A program made the position numbers and the translations under genes. The notes beneath the pieces are model-generated. The model saw only the letters and a list, made by a program, of their open reading frames with translations, had not been told where the DNA came from and did not search any database. Positions 23,158-34,120 of a stretch of DNA of 64,000 nucleotides are shown here, piece by piece. Source of the DNA: Rhizoctonia solani (lineage: Eukaryota > Basidiomycota > Agaricomycetes > Cantharellales > Ceratobasidiaceae); contig NC_057373.1 in NCBI RefSeq assembly GCF_016906535.1, positions 2,170,001-2,234,000 on the forward strand. The letters run 5' to 3'. Each line of letters starts with the position of its first letter. Position 1 is the first letter of the stretch.

Positions 23158-23813
23158 GGTGGTTTGGGGAACGTTGACGAGCGCTGGGCCAATTTGGAAT
23201 ACATATTTGCATCCGGTTATCTCCAAGTTACACTGCCACCAGATAATCGCGCATGAAATGTACAGGACCTGGTGTCTCTGTACACCTGCAGCGCGCAAAT
23301 TGCGGCTGCACAACAAGGAAACGGAAAGTTAATATACTCGAGTAGCTCGTATTGATCGTGGGTACGGTCGTCTCGCCTCTTCCACGACTTACGCTCATAG
23401 CACAGCAAGATACCATTACCTGCCAAGAAAATTCATCCCAATTCTAAAATATGTCAGCAAGTAGTCAAACACATAAATAGATTTAGATTTCATGTCCGTA
23501 TTTGTACAAATGATGTTACCCCCCGTGGATACTGTGTTCATCAGCTGGCGCACGCACTCAACGGACTCGGGATACTGATCCACGACGAAGTTACTACAAA
23601 TCTCAGCTCAATTTCCAATTTTTGCAGTCTGGCGATGAGAAATGAGTGGGCTGCAATTTCACCATGCTCTCAGTTTATGCCGTTACTATCACAATGTCTA
23701 TTGTATAAAAAGAGAGCAATGAGAGTCATATACTCACCGAACCAAGCACTTAAAGCCTCTACTACTCTCTTGCTTTTTTTTTAGCACTCTCGAACTCAAC
23801 ACGTATCGCAATA
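23158..23813. other. Spacer, no gene seen
   Basis: 656 bp between the RPS25 start and the secreted-protein gene, containing both promoters. Only short, overlapping open frames; nothing I can support. Confidence 0.5.
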
Positions 23814-24621
23814 TGCACACCAGTATTATTGTTTTCAGCGCCGCGTTTATGGCTGCTACTAGCATGGCAAAGCCGATCGTCACATTTATGTATTGTGAAG
23901 AACTTGTTTAGTACGATACTGAAACCAGTTGGTTCCACAGCCGATTTCGACCCAAGCTCTACTTTCATTAGCCACGAGCCTTATACTTCACTCGCCTCTG
24001 GAGTATTTACTCCGGTTCCGTCTCCTGCTCACACGTCAATTGTGTCTGAGCCATTAACCAGCGTCGTATCTGAACCGGCCACTGCCGTTGAAACCAATGT
24101 GACCTCTGTTGTTCCTTCTGCGGAGTGTACGCATGTTGTATCATCGGTTATCCTTCCGGTGTCTACTAACGTAGGCTCATTATCGATGCTTACTTGAAAA
24201 CCACTAATGTGAATGCTTTTCAATGTCAGGTTTTCACATGGGTACCACCTCCCGCTTCTAGATCGACTCTTGCCAGTGAACAGCCTATCTTTACCAGTAT
24301 CGTCAATTCCACCTCCACTCTTACCAGCTCTGCCGAGCTACCTTGGCCTACTTCGGTAAGCCTCAACATAAGACAGACCTAAAGATGAATCTAAAAGTAA
24401 TATGTCTTGTTCAGAACAACACTACTCATAACTCTACCAGAATCATTACCAGCTCTCTCGCCAATTATACCGCAACCGCCTCTGCCAATGGAACCGACTT
24501 GGAGTCTAGTACTGTAAGTCCTGAACATGGCTATCGAAAGATAGTTTTGAAGAAACTTACTCAAACGTCATCCCCTTAGTATACTTTCTTTGAGTCAGCT
24601 CCCACTCCATCTGCTATCTAG
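23814..24621 (+). CDS. Small secreted Ser/Thr-rich protein
   Basis: Begins with an evident signal peptide, MHTSIIVFSAAFMAATSMAK. The downstream exons are extremely Ser/Thr/Val/Pro-rich (SIVSEPLTSVVSEPATAVET, SIVNSTSTLTSSAELPWPTS, NNTTHNSTRIITSSLANYTA) with several N-x-S/T sites, typical of O-glycosylated fungal cell-wall or secreted mucin-like proteins. The last exon reads YTFFESAPTPSAI before a TAG at 24619-24621. The first intron is uncertain: joining the leader to the Ser/Thr-rich frame needs a very short intron or a site I cannot fix, so the gene may be damaged. No enzyme domain is seen. The leader resembles that of the CPL1-like protein at 57657. Confidence 0.5.
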
Positions 24622-25587
24622 CTCTATGTTATGAGCTCAGGACTTGTTTAGCTTATACGTCTCCTAAGAGCTTTTCCGTGTTTATGTATGCCGTGCTACT
24701 GTTCCCAATAGCAACACATCCTTACCGGATTAGTACCTGCTCAACCCTTAACTAGCCATACACCATTAAGTTACGTGGTTGTTTATATATCAGAATGTAG
24801 TAGCAAAGCTATAAATAAAAGATCGACTCCCTGCATACATTCAAGGCCGATACCTTCAAGGTACTGTATAGCTTCAAACCGGGGACATCATGGTCATTTC
24901 CACGTGATTAATGTCGATTTCGAAGGCATGAAATCGACCATGCTACTGCCTACTGTACTCGGGTAATAATGGATACTATTACTCTTATCGTGCATATGGG
25001 CTATCATGCGATTTATCTATTCGACGAGACCGACGACAAATCTAAATTAAGTAAAACCATCTCGATGTTTAGCAATCACGATTGCGTGTTCTCTTCGCGC
25101 GTGTAGACTCCACTTATGCGCCGACGAATATCAAAACATTCTAAGCCTTGGCTACTATTCTGATTGTTGCAATAAACTGGGATGGAAAACTGCATATGGT
25201 CTTATATAGTTCGCTATTGGTCTGCTACAGGTATTCCTATTTTCTGGTTCGCTTTTGCTCCTCTTAGAACAGGAACCCTCCTAATCTCTCTCTCGGAGGC
25301 TCCATAAGATTTTGAGTGGCTATAAAAGGTGTTATTCTGAACATGCCAGCGGCTAGGTCGGATACATAGAGATGGATAACGGCAGGTTGAGCGGGAGGTC
25401 TGTTACCGCGGGTATTGATGTCCGGCAACTGTGCATGTGCCGAATTTGCTTTGTTTCATTCCTAATTACTAAGAGCGCGCACACGGCACCCGCGGTTATA
25501 AATATTAGTGGCATGAGTCCGGGCACTACAGCCCGTACCCCATCAATCTCGCTTTAGCTTCTCAACGTCGACCAGATCCCCATACCT
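24622..25587. other. AT-rich spacer, no gene seen
   Basis: 966 bp with many stops in all frames. I see no gene, RNA or repeat that I can support. Confidence 0.5.
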
Positions 25588-26541
25588 ATGGCCGCTGCCG
25601 CACGAGTTGTGAGCCTAAAAGTCATCAGTGACAGTATTTGGTGAATTGATCCAAGCACTTCGGCCTGAGCTTTTACTCAGCGACATTGTCTAGCCCATGG
25701 TGCCTTATCGGTACCATGGAACTGCGCAAAGCCCTTGCTCGTGCACAAGCAAATAACCTTCCCTTGCAGATACGTTTAGAGTACCGACCGTACCAATTGG
25801 ATCCTACCCTCCCAGAGGACAAAGGGCTAGATAAAGTGGAACGCTACCGTAAGAAATTTGGAGACAGGCAGGTCTTCTTGTTGAAGGTTGGTATTAAGAT
25901 GACTGAACGAAGTTATACATAGGGTTGAGGCAATGCACGAGAATGTTGCCTCTCGCGCCCGGCCACTCGGCTTGAATTTGTACGTTAATGATATTTCAAT
26001 CAAATAGCATCCATAATGAGCTTTTGGCAGAAATTTCAAGGGCACCGTCCGCCAAACGACTCCATCGCATCGCATCCTCATGAAGGCCTATAATATAGGC
26101 GGACAGGATGCCCAACAAGCGCTCCTGACTGAGATACTAAGAGGTTATCATGAACTTGCACAAGACATTGGTGACCCAGATGTGCTTGGAGGTTATGCAG
26201 AAAAGACGAAGCTTATGAGCAAGGAAGAGGTTTGTCCCATCTATTATCCGTAGCTAGTTACTCATTGCACCGCAGGCTCTTGAGTTTTTAGCCACTGATG
26301 AGCTCAAGAAGGAGGTTGCTGATGCGATCCAAGAAGCACGCGATATGGGAGTTACTGGTGTCCCGTTCACGGTGATCGACAATAAGTGGGCAATTTCGGG
26401 CGGCCAGCCCTCGGACGTCTTTATCAAGTAAGACTGATTTTACTATTGAATGTCTGCTCAAACTTACTGCTCCGTAGCTTCTTGAAAGACTTGCCAAAGA
26501 TAGTGATTTGTAAATGTACATGTATTTACATCTGGATTTAG
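25588..26541 (+). CDS. DsbA/FrnE-like thioredoxin-fold protein with SPWC motif
   Basis: Thioredoxin-fold protein of the DsbA/FrnE (2-hydroxychromene-carboxylate isomerase-like) family. Exon 1 (25588-25633) gives MAAAARVVSLKVISD. After a 47-nt intron come TTLSSPWCLIGTMELRKALA, QIRLEYRPYQLDPTLPEDKG and ERYRKKFGDRQ. Later exons give VEAMHENVASRARPLGLNL, ILMKAYNIGGQDAQQALLTE, and DPDVLGGYAEKTKLMSKEEA. The cis-proline segment follows, MGVTGVPFTVIDNKWAISGG, with QPSDVFI after it. FrnE relatives usually have CPWC; the splice that keeps frame gives SPWC here. The ending INFLKDLPKIVICKC is read through a final short intron. Substrate unknown. Confidence 0.82.
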
Positions 26542-26643
26542 TACGGTTAACCAGAATTTCCTCTGACTTGAATCTTGTCCTAAAATACCGCCTAATGCAT
26601 GTTAATGTATTTACCAACACATGTTATTTTAAAAGCCTCATAC

Positions 26644-27801
26644 CTATTCATGTTTCGGCCCGATGCTTTCCATAGACTTAGGGAAGTCTTTAGCAAAAAA
26701 ACCTTTCTTATTTTTGTTCGTTCGTCCCTTCGAGTCTAGTGCTCGCTCAAACATATCCGCCTCATACTCACGGAGTGCTCGATCCAGATCCCCTGAATTT
26801 ACACCCTCGATGATTTTCTTTGCGAGCTCAAGGCTATCTCTCATAGCGATGTTAACACCCTCGCCTGCATATGGGGTCATCAAGTGTGCGGCATCACCAA
26901 CGAGAGTCAATCCGGGAAAGTGCTCCCACGTCTCTTCGACAGGGTGCATATACAATGGTCGGAATTCAGTGTGATTTTCGTCAGCTAATATCAAGAAATC
27001 CTGTATGACCGGTTTCCAGTCCTTGAAGTAAGGCACAGCTTTTGACTTGGTTAGAGCCGGGTTTTCTAGGTCAAAATTGTTCTTCAACCAGTCGGGATCT
27101 ACCTCCTCCATCGCAAAACCGACATATATGCGGAGCGTTCCGTCGCCGAGTCTCTGCGCTTGAAGGCACTTTTGGTCACCGAATGCGAACGCGCTCCCAT
27201 TGCCGACTAAGTCGTTCATAGCGTCATAACGATAGCCTTTGGGGTCCGAAATGTCGAATTCTATGATAGAGACTCCAGAATAAAAGGGTGCAACAGAGGT
27301 GATACGAGGGCGAACTCGGGAGTGAGCGCCATCCGCTCCAACAACAAGATCAAATCCTGATTTTAACTTGCTGTTCTTGAAATATAAGTCGTAGCGGGAG
27401 TCTTGATTTTTCTCTACAGAAACAAGCTCGTGGCCCCAGTTAATATTTTCAGTGCCAAACGAATCGAGGAATATGTTGCGCAAAGCAGTTCGATCGATCT
27501 CAGGGCGTGTATCTTCGCCTGTATCTGGTCCGATTTGATGTATAATATCCCCGTTTTTTGTGAGAAACTTCATTATCTGAGCATCATAGCGAGCGTATTT
27601 CAGGAATTGATCCCACAAGCCAGCGTCGTGCAGAGCTTGCTGGCCTGAATGAACGTCAAGGTCGAGGGTTCCTCCCTGCGACCGGTAATTGGAAGAGGGG
27701 TCGCGTTCGAATACAGATGGTATGATAGAGCCCTTGCGCAAAATACAAGCGAGCGCAAGACCACCAGGGCCGGCACCAATGATAGCAATACGAGGTGACA
27801 T
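26644..27801 (-). CDS. TetX-like FAD-dependent aromatic monooxygenase 1
   Basis: Single-exon, 385-residue flavoprotein monooxygenase of the PHBH/TetX class, which hydroxylates aromatic or polyketide-like substrates using FAD and NAD(P)H. The N-terminus MSPRIAIIGAGPGGLALACI carries GxGxxG, followed by the FAD-ribose Glu in SVFERDPSSNYRSQGGTLDL. The middle has DLVVGADGAHSRVRP (DG motif). The C-terminal half has LTLVGDAAHLMTPYAGEGVN (GD motif), then MRDSLELAKKI. There is no signal peptide; it is likely cytosolic. It has no introns, unlike nearly all its neighbours. It is head-to-head with the P450, with 1.3 kb between. A close paralogue lies at 31975-33162. Substrate not predictable from sequence. 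Confidence 0.92.
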   Translation of the reverse strand: MSPRIAIIGAGPGGLALACILRKGSIIPSVFERDPSSNYRSQGGTLDLDVHSGQQALHDAGLWDQFLKYARYDAQIMKFLTKNGDIIHQIGPDTGEDTRPEIDRTALRNIFLDSFGTENINWGHELVSVEKNQDSRYDLYFKNSKLKSGFDLVVGADGAHSRVRPRITSVAPFYSGVSIIEFDISDPKGYRYDAMNDLVGNGSAFAFGDQKCLQAQRLGDGTLRIYVGFAMEEVDPDWLKNNFDLENPALTKSKAVPYFKDWKPVIQDFLILADENHTEFRPLYMHPVEETWEHFPGLTLVGDAAHLMTPYAGEGVNIAMRDSLELAKKIIEGVNSGDLDRALREYEADMFERALDSKGRTNKNKKGFFAKDFPKSMESIGPKHE

Positions 27802-29082
27802 TGGCGGTGTTGTAACAGCTTGAGTGGTGCAGAGGACAAGATTCTTGACCAGTCAAGATACTACTGTTTTTGTAGCTGTCCCAACTAATAGAATGTGCGT
27901 CGTCATTGGTCTCAATACACTAGTGCGTATACGCGTATGCTATTGCTTGAAAGGGCCCGATCGCGAGTTGGTCGACATGAGATCGTTATTGATGGATTAT
28001 GACGATGAATTATAATTAGGTTCGTCGACGTCAACGGGTCTGGTTCTTCGTCAATCCACATCATAGATCGATCGAGTACTATTGCAATTAGCTAATGTCC
28101 AGGAAGTATAAACGCTCAAATCCGGTTATTTCTTCGTATGAGGGGATTCGAAACACAATGCTGGTATTCACTAATCTATTTGATGTATTTGAATCTTGCC
28201 ACTACAACACATGTACATTACAGTGTAGGAAACTCTAGCCTGGACGACTCAAAAGGTGATCCCATACTTGAGGAAATATCTACTTGGACCAGGGCCACCG
28301 GGATGGATATACTATGATGTAAATGACATTCATGTGCAATAGTTGTCGATAGAAAGCTTACAAATGTGTTTCCAATTCTTCTTGTGTGGACGGCGCCTTC
28401 ATTATACTGACCTGAATTATTGATAATCATGTTTATACAGAAAGGCCAAACAGGCATTGTAGCAATTAGTCACGTTTGGCCACTGAAACGACGCAGATCC
28501 AATTACTTCACCAAGCCGTATCTCTCGTACTTTGCTTTTGCTACGTCCCACATCAATTATACAACGTGACTCACCCACGGCTTGAGGTTAACTATGAGAG
28601 ACATTTATGAACCAGAAAAATGGCTGATTTACATATCTAAATCAAGCCTCTGAGACATAGCAGGTGAATTCTCTGCCTTCCCATGTAGCATCGACGAGCG
28701 CTATAGATATTACACGACCATGAAAGGTACATATATGTATATTAAGACCAGAAATATTGGATATGAATGCATTAATGAGAACAAAGTACAAGACAACAGA
28801 CGAGACAGGATGTAGATGAACGATAACGCCCAACTCCTGGTAGGGTTCGTTGGGAACTCACCATGGTCAGGTGACCGCAGTGTTACCCCCTTTCGGCTCC
28901 AGGGGCATCATACCGGTGACATGGCATCTCGTTTACAACCATCATTAGACAGCTACCAGCTTCGTTTAAACTGGACATCAATGTGTGCCTTTGTTTTATT
29001 TTATTTTATTTTATTTTATTTATTAATTTAGATGCTAACACATAGCGACACCGCTTGAATCGTTAGATTCTCAGTATATATA
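27802..29082. other. Divergent intergenic region FMO1/P450
   Basis: 1.28 kb between two divergent start codons. It contains a TTTTA microsatellite near the P450 end. Short frames on both strands (for example near 28220-28460, minus) show no recognisable domain. Confidence 0.5.
28994..29018. repeat. (TTTTA)5 microsatellite
   Basis: Five consecutive TTTTA units, followed by further T/A-rich sequence, end about 65 bp before the P450 start codon. Confidence 0.95.
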
Positions 29083-31420
29083 ATGGAGATGTTGCCCAAA
29101 TCTCCTGCTACCGCGGTACTTTCCGCTGCTATCGTATGGACCTTTGTTCGATACCTACAAATGTTACGAGTTGGTCGGAAGTATGCCGCACACCAGCACA
29201 TGATCGTTTCTGAAGAGTATGTGCACACATGATCCTATTTTCTCTGATTTTTGGACTATACATATTCTCTCCCAGGACACTTTTATTGAGACTTTTTCTT
29301 CCCGGCGGAGTCAGCATTCCGGGGGTGGTTTACGGTGGCGATCACGCTTTTCGAGCCAAGTATAGCGGTATGTATCAATTTCGATTCTCGATAATGCCCA
29401 TGTTTAGTTCCTCCAGAATTTTCGCGTGCGGGAAAAGATGCGTATATGCAAGTAGCAATGACCAACCTGCGGCCAAATGTATATATCGCCGATCCTCAAG
29501 CGATCAAGGTACAGTCCTCGCCGTGTATTTGATAGTACCAAGCAGCCATGGTCATTAAATCGCCCTTAGGTTATTGCCACACAAAAGCAGCGGTACGTCA
29601 AAGATGTAGAATACCTTGACCAATTTATCGGGCACTACGGGCAAAGCCTGGCGATGGTTGAAGGCGAAGTATGGAAGAGGCAGCGTAAGGAGACCCAGCG
29701 CGCCTTTAATGAGGTATGGGTTGCCGTTTGTCATAACGTGAAGGACACTACAGTTTGAACTTCGCGTGCCAGAAAAATATTCGTTTGGTTTGGTCAGAGA
29801 CCGAAGACATCATGCGGAGTTTGTTCAAAATATGGGACAATCAAGGCCATAAAGAAGTTCGCGTAGAAAACGCAACCGACGTGACCGAGACTGTGAGTGT
29901 TCCATTTAAACGGCCATCAGCTCCCAAGATCGCGTGGCTTATTGTTGTCCGGGCAGCTTGCTCTGCTTGTAATTTCAATGGCAGGATTTGGACGCCGTAC
30001 CAATTGGGATCCCAAGGAGGATAAGGTCCCCGAGGGGCGCCAGATGTCTTTCTCAAATGCGCTGCGGACTGTTTCCAAGAACCTTATTTTCAGGTATGAT
30101 AGTAATTCGACCTGTGGATATTAATAAACCGTCAGAACAACCAAAGAGCGCTGATTCCGACATGGGCAAATAATCTAACCAAGAAAACCAGGGATGTTAC
30201 AACCGCATTCTCCGAGTTTGGAGCATATCTCACCAACATGGTTGGATTGGGTCGCAAGAGTTCCGAAATCACCAGTGAACAGCTACAAGATGGACACCAA
30301 ACACAATTGGCACCCGATAGCCTTTTCAACATTCTCCTCTCAGCGAATGATGAAAACATGGAGGATGAAAAAAAAGGATTGGATGATAGAGAAGTTGCTG
30401 GTGAACTTCACAGCTAATAGCTTGTGTTATATAGATAAGCACTAAAATGTATCATATTAGGAAACATCTTTCTGTTCCTGTTTGCAGGGCACGAGACGAC
30501 CGCGCATACACTCTCTTTCTGCCTTGGGCTATTGGCTCTATATCCAGAGACTCAACAGGAGGTGTATGTGCAGATCGAACAGTTCATGAAGTTACATGGA
30601 AGGCTTGTAAGTACGAAAAGACTGCCATACCTAGTAGTATGTTTCATGTCCGGGAACAGGATTACTCGAAACTAAATGATATCAACCTTGTAGAATGTGT
30701 ATTCTGGGAAAGTTTGCGCATGTATCCCGTAGTGAGTATCTTGGTTGCGCTCGTAGAACAAAGTTGCTTACATGATTTTCAAGGTGACTCACATCGCCAA
30801 GGTTGCTACAAAGGACTCGGTAGTAAGTGTTGCACGCAACGGCTCTAGTACAAACGAAGATATACGCGAAGACTTCTTTATTCCCGAGGGCGCAAACGTT
30901 TGGCTGTCTATTACCGCAGTTCACTACAACCGTAAGTTTCTTTCATAAGGTAGATATCCTTACTAACAATAAATATCATTGTTGGATGATAGCCACTTAC
31001 TGGCCCGAGCCCGAAAAATTTCGACCCAAAAGGTTCCTGGAGCCTTACAACAAGGATGCGTTCCTTGCGTTTTCTACTGGGCCTCGCTCGTGCATTGGAC
31101 GAAGGTAGGCAATGTCTCAGTTTTTAATGATACTTGTAATCATTCAACAAAAATACTGCCCCTCTACAGGTTTGCCGAAATCGAAGGGATCGTTGCGCTC
31201 GCCATGCTGATTGAGCGCTATGAGATTAAAATCGACGAAGAGGAATTTCTTTCCGTTCCGGGAGAAAGTGCACTCGTGAGTTCCCCGTTACGCGTTCAGA
31301 TTTTGTCGTCTGACGGTGCTTTTATTTGCCAAGGAACGAGAGGCACGTCTATTGGAGCCAATGCAAGAAGCCACTATTGCACCAATCAGGGTTCCTCTGG
31401 TCTTTAAGCGCCGTTATTGA
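29083..31420 (+). CDS. Cytochrome P450 monooxygenase
   Basis: Heme-thiolate monooxygenase, ER-anchored by an N-terminal hydrophobic segment ([20 protein letters not shown]). The C-helix is in [17 protein letters not shown]. The I-helix oxygen-binding motif is [17 protein letters not shown]. The K-helix ExxR is in [17 protein letters not shown]-type sequence is [17 protein letters not shown], and the heme loop is [18 protein letters not shown] with Cys as fifth ligand. The C-terminus reads [16 protein letters not shown], stop 31418-31420. About a dozen exons; every junction I checked keeps frame, so it looks intact. It sits between two FAD monooxygenases, which suggests a shared oxidative pathway. 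The CYP family cannot be assigned by eye. Confidence 0.92.
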
Positions 31421-31974
31421 TTCTCTTCATGTATATATACATGTGTCGATAAACGTGGTTTCAATATACCTAGAGCGTCATGTGAGGTTCCTCCCTGGGA
31501 ATTATGACTGGATTAATTATTATTAACCACAGCAAGGGTAGATACTATCACTTAGGATGATTAAAAGCAAATTTACGCGCATATACCGTGCTTTGAAGCA
31601 CTCCTAGGCGCACTCTGCGTGTTCAGTACTTTCGACATACTTCTTTCAGAACACCATAGGCTAGTGGGATATATTAACGCACCAGCACCTTACCGAAGCC
31701 AACCATTCATACAGCAGGGAAATTCAGAGGGAATTTTCGACTTTGAAGCTCCTTAGATTTGCTTTGTTCGCATTGTTGTAAAACATGTTAATTATTGATA
31801 AACTCGTCCTAAGCGCTTAAGCTTCTTTTAGTGCCAAAGGTGATGGCTCCCGTGGAAAGCTTGTTGGATCTTCTACCAACGGGACTCATCAGGCGTTTAT
31901 ATATATGATATATATTGATCAAATTGAAACTGCAAAATCCTAAACAGAAATCCTCTAGTGACCCATCAATTCCT
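31421..31974. other. Convergent 3' spacer P450/FMO2
   Basis: 554 bp AT-rich spacer between two stop codons, holding both 3' ends. No gene is seen. Confidence 0.5.
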
Positions 31975-33162
31975 CTAGTTCGACTCTAGACCACCTCCTC
32001 TCATTTCATCAATAACCGCATCCATCGATTTCGGAAAATCCTTACTGAAAAGTGCTACTTTATTCCTATCGGTCCTCTTTTTAGATTCAGAGCTTCGCTT
32101 GAACATGTCGGTTTCGTACTCTCGCACTGTCCGGTTCAAATCACCCGACTTTGTACCTTCGACGATCTTTTTCGCCAGTTCGAGGCTATCCCACATAGTG
32201 ATATTCACTCCTTCCCCCGCGTAAGGAGTCATCAAATGCGCCGCGTCACCCAAAAGCGTTAGTCCCAGACAAGGCTCCCAAGTATGTTCGATAGGGTGCA
32301 TATACATGGGTCGGAAGGCAATAAAGTTGTCATCCGCCAACTGAATAAAATCTCGGAGACGGGGGTCCCAATCTTCATAAAAGGTCAAGACCTTCGCCTT
32401 GGTAGCGATTACGTCGTTTGGATTGAATGTGTTGTTGAGCCAATCGGGCCCGACATTGCTCATAGCGAAAGCGGTGTATATACGGATGCTGCCAGTCCCC
32501 TGTCTCTGCGCCGTGATATTCTTCTGATCGCTGAAGGAGAACATGCTTCCTTTACCAACTAGGCCATTAATATAGTCGAAGCGAGGGCCAGTTGGATTCG
32601 AGATATTGTACTCGATTGCAGAGACGCCGGAATAGAAGGGCGCGATTGATGTGACGCGAGGGCGTACACGAGACCAAGCCCCGTCGGCGCCAACAACGAG
32701 GTCGAAACCAACTTCGACTTGGCCATTCTTAAAGTGTAGGTCGTGCTTATGGTCGTCCGTGGGCTCTACGGATGCAAGAGCATGATCCCATTTGACGTTA
32801 CTGATGCCAAAGGACTCCAGAAGAATGTTGCGCAGGGCCGTGCGATCGATTTCGGGACGAGAGCCGGCACTTTCTTTATCTTCATCGGGACCATCCTCGA
32901 AGACTATATCGCCCGACTTGAGGACAACTTTCGCGGTCTGAGCATCGTAGCGAGCGTGTTTTAGAAACTGGTCCCATAGTCCAGCGTCTCGCAATGCTTG
33001 CTGGCCCGAGTGGGTGTGGAGATCAAGCGTTCCGCCCTGTTGACGACAATCGGGGGATGGTTCGCGCTCGAAAACCGTAGGGATGATTGAGTGTCGGGCG
33101 AGGATACAGGCGAGTGTTAGGCCCCCGGGACCAGCGCCAATGATAGCAATACGGGGAGACAT
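31975..33162 (-). CDS. TetX-like FAD-dependent aromatic monooxygenase 2
   Basis: Single-exon, 395-residue paralogue of the monooxygenase at 26644-27801. The N-terminus MSPRIAIIGAGPGGLTLACI differs from it at one position in twenty. GGTLDLHTHSGQQALRDAGL, DLVVGADGAWSRVRPRV (DG motif) and LTLLGDAAHLMTPYAGEGVN (GD motif) are all present. It has no introns, no signal peptide and no membrane segment. The C-terminal tail is longer (VIDEMRGGGLESN). The two copies differ at many positions outside the motifs, so this is not a recent duplication. It is divergent from the TPR gene downstream. Confidence 0.92.
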   Translation of the reverse strand: MSPRIAIIGAGPGGLTLACILARHSIIPTVFEREPSPDCRQQGGTLDLHTHSGQQALRDAGLWDQFLKHARYDAQTAKVVLKSGDIVFEDGPDEDKESAGSRPEIDRTALRNILLESFGISNVKWDHALASVEPTDDHKHDLHFKNGQVEVGFDLVVGADGAWSRVRPRVTSIAPFYSGVSAIEYNISNPTGPRFDYINGLVGKGSMFSFSDQKNITAQRQGTGSIRIYTAFAMSNVGPDWLNNTFNPNDVIATKAKVLTFYEDWDPRLRDFIQLADDNFIAFRPMYMHPIEHTWEPCLGLTLLGDAAHLMTPYAGEGVNITMWDSLELAKKIVEGTKSGDLNRTVREYETDMFKRSSESKKRTDRNKVALFSKDFPKSMDAVIDEMRGGGLESN

Positions 33163-34120
33163 GAGAAGGATAGGTAGATGTAAATTTGTCGAGGACGATA
33201 GGCGTATTGAAGAGAACAGAGCATTTGCGTTAGCTTTTATAGCATTCTAATTCAAGTGTCGTTAACGTATACCGGTAAGGCCGAAAATCAGAAGGTGCAG
33301 TGCGATTGCGTACACTTTGCTGCCGGAAGCTGTCGCACGCCCGACCTCTGGGTCATGATGATCCGATCAGAGCGAACATTACGTTAAGGCGATGATAGTT
33401 ATTTTTGGTACCCTTTCAATGTGATTGGAGCAGGGGATCAAAATATAATCGAATCTCATTGAGTCAAGTCTCCGAACGGATGGAAATATTGTGCGTTTAC
33501 TCTTGATCCAAGAGCTGATGTTTGTGAGTTATTTTGTAGGTAATACGCTGCACCTATATGCGTCGACAACCCCAGAATACAATTGTGATAAGCAGTAAAC
33601 TGTACGCGTGACTACGAGATATAAATAATACAGTTTTCCCCAGTCGAATCTGGCGAGTGACTCGGCCGGCATAGCTACAATCAACAAGGCACCAGGTTGA
33701 CATCAGGAGGCAAGAAGGTTACGCAGCCCGCCCCAGGACCGGGGGTCACGGGTTTCTGGGAAACGTTGACTTGGTCTATATCAAAGCCGTGCATGGTCGG
33801 TGTGATTCCATTGTGCTAAGTTGCTGCGCCAGAGGCAAAGTCAGTGTGCGCGTGGGGACTCTTGGCTGTGCTTGCCACCCGATGATAGACAAATTTCAAG
33901 TTCCTAACAGTTTATTTAGCGCCGGGGCAAATCGATCGATAAGCCTCTCCTTACGTGATCTATGCGCATGCAAGCCAGGTTTGGAACACTAGTTTCTGTT
34001 TATACTCGATGCAGACTCTGATGCAGGGTAAACACCCCATTACAAGAGAACAAGGCCCTGTTCCACACCTATGATCATCCACCACGATCTCTACTGGCCA
34101 ACAAATCAAATTGAAGAACT
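33163..34120. other. Divergent intergenic region FMO2/TPR gene
   Basis: 958 bp with short frames only. It holds both promoters; no further feature is recognised. Confidence 0.5.
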
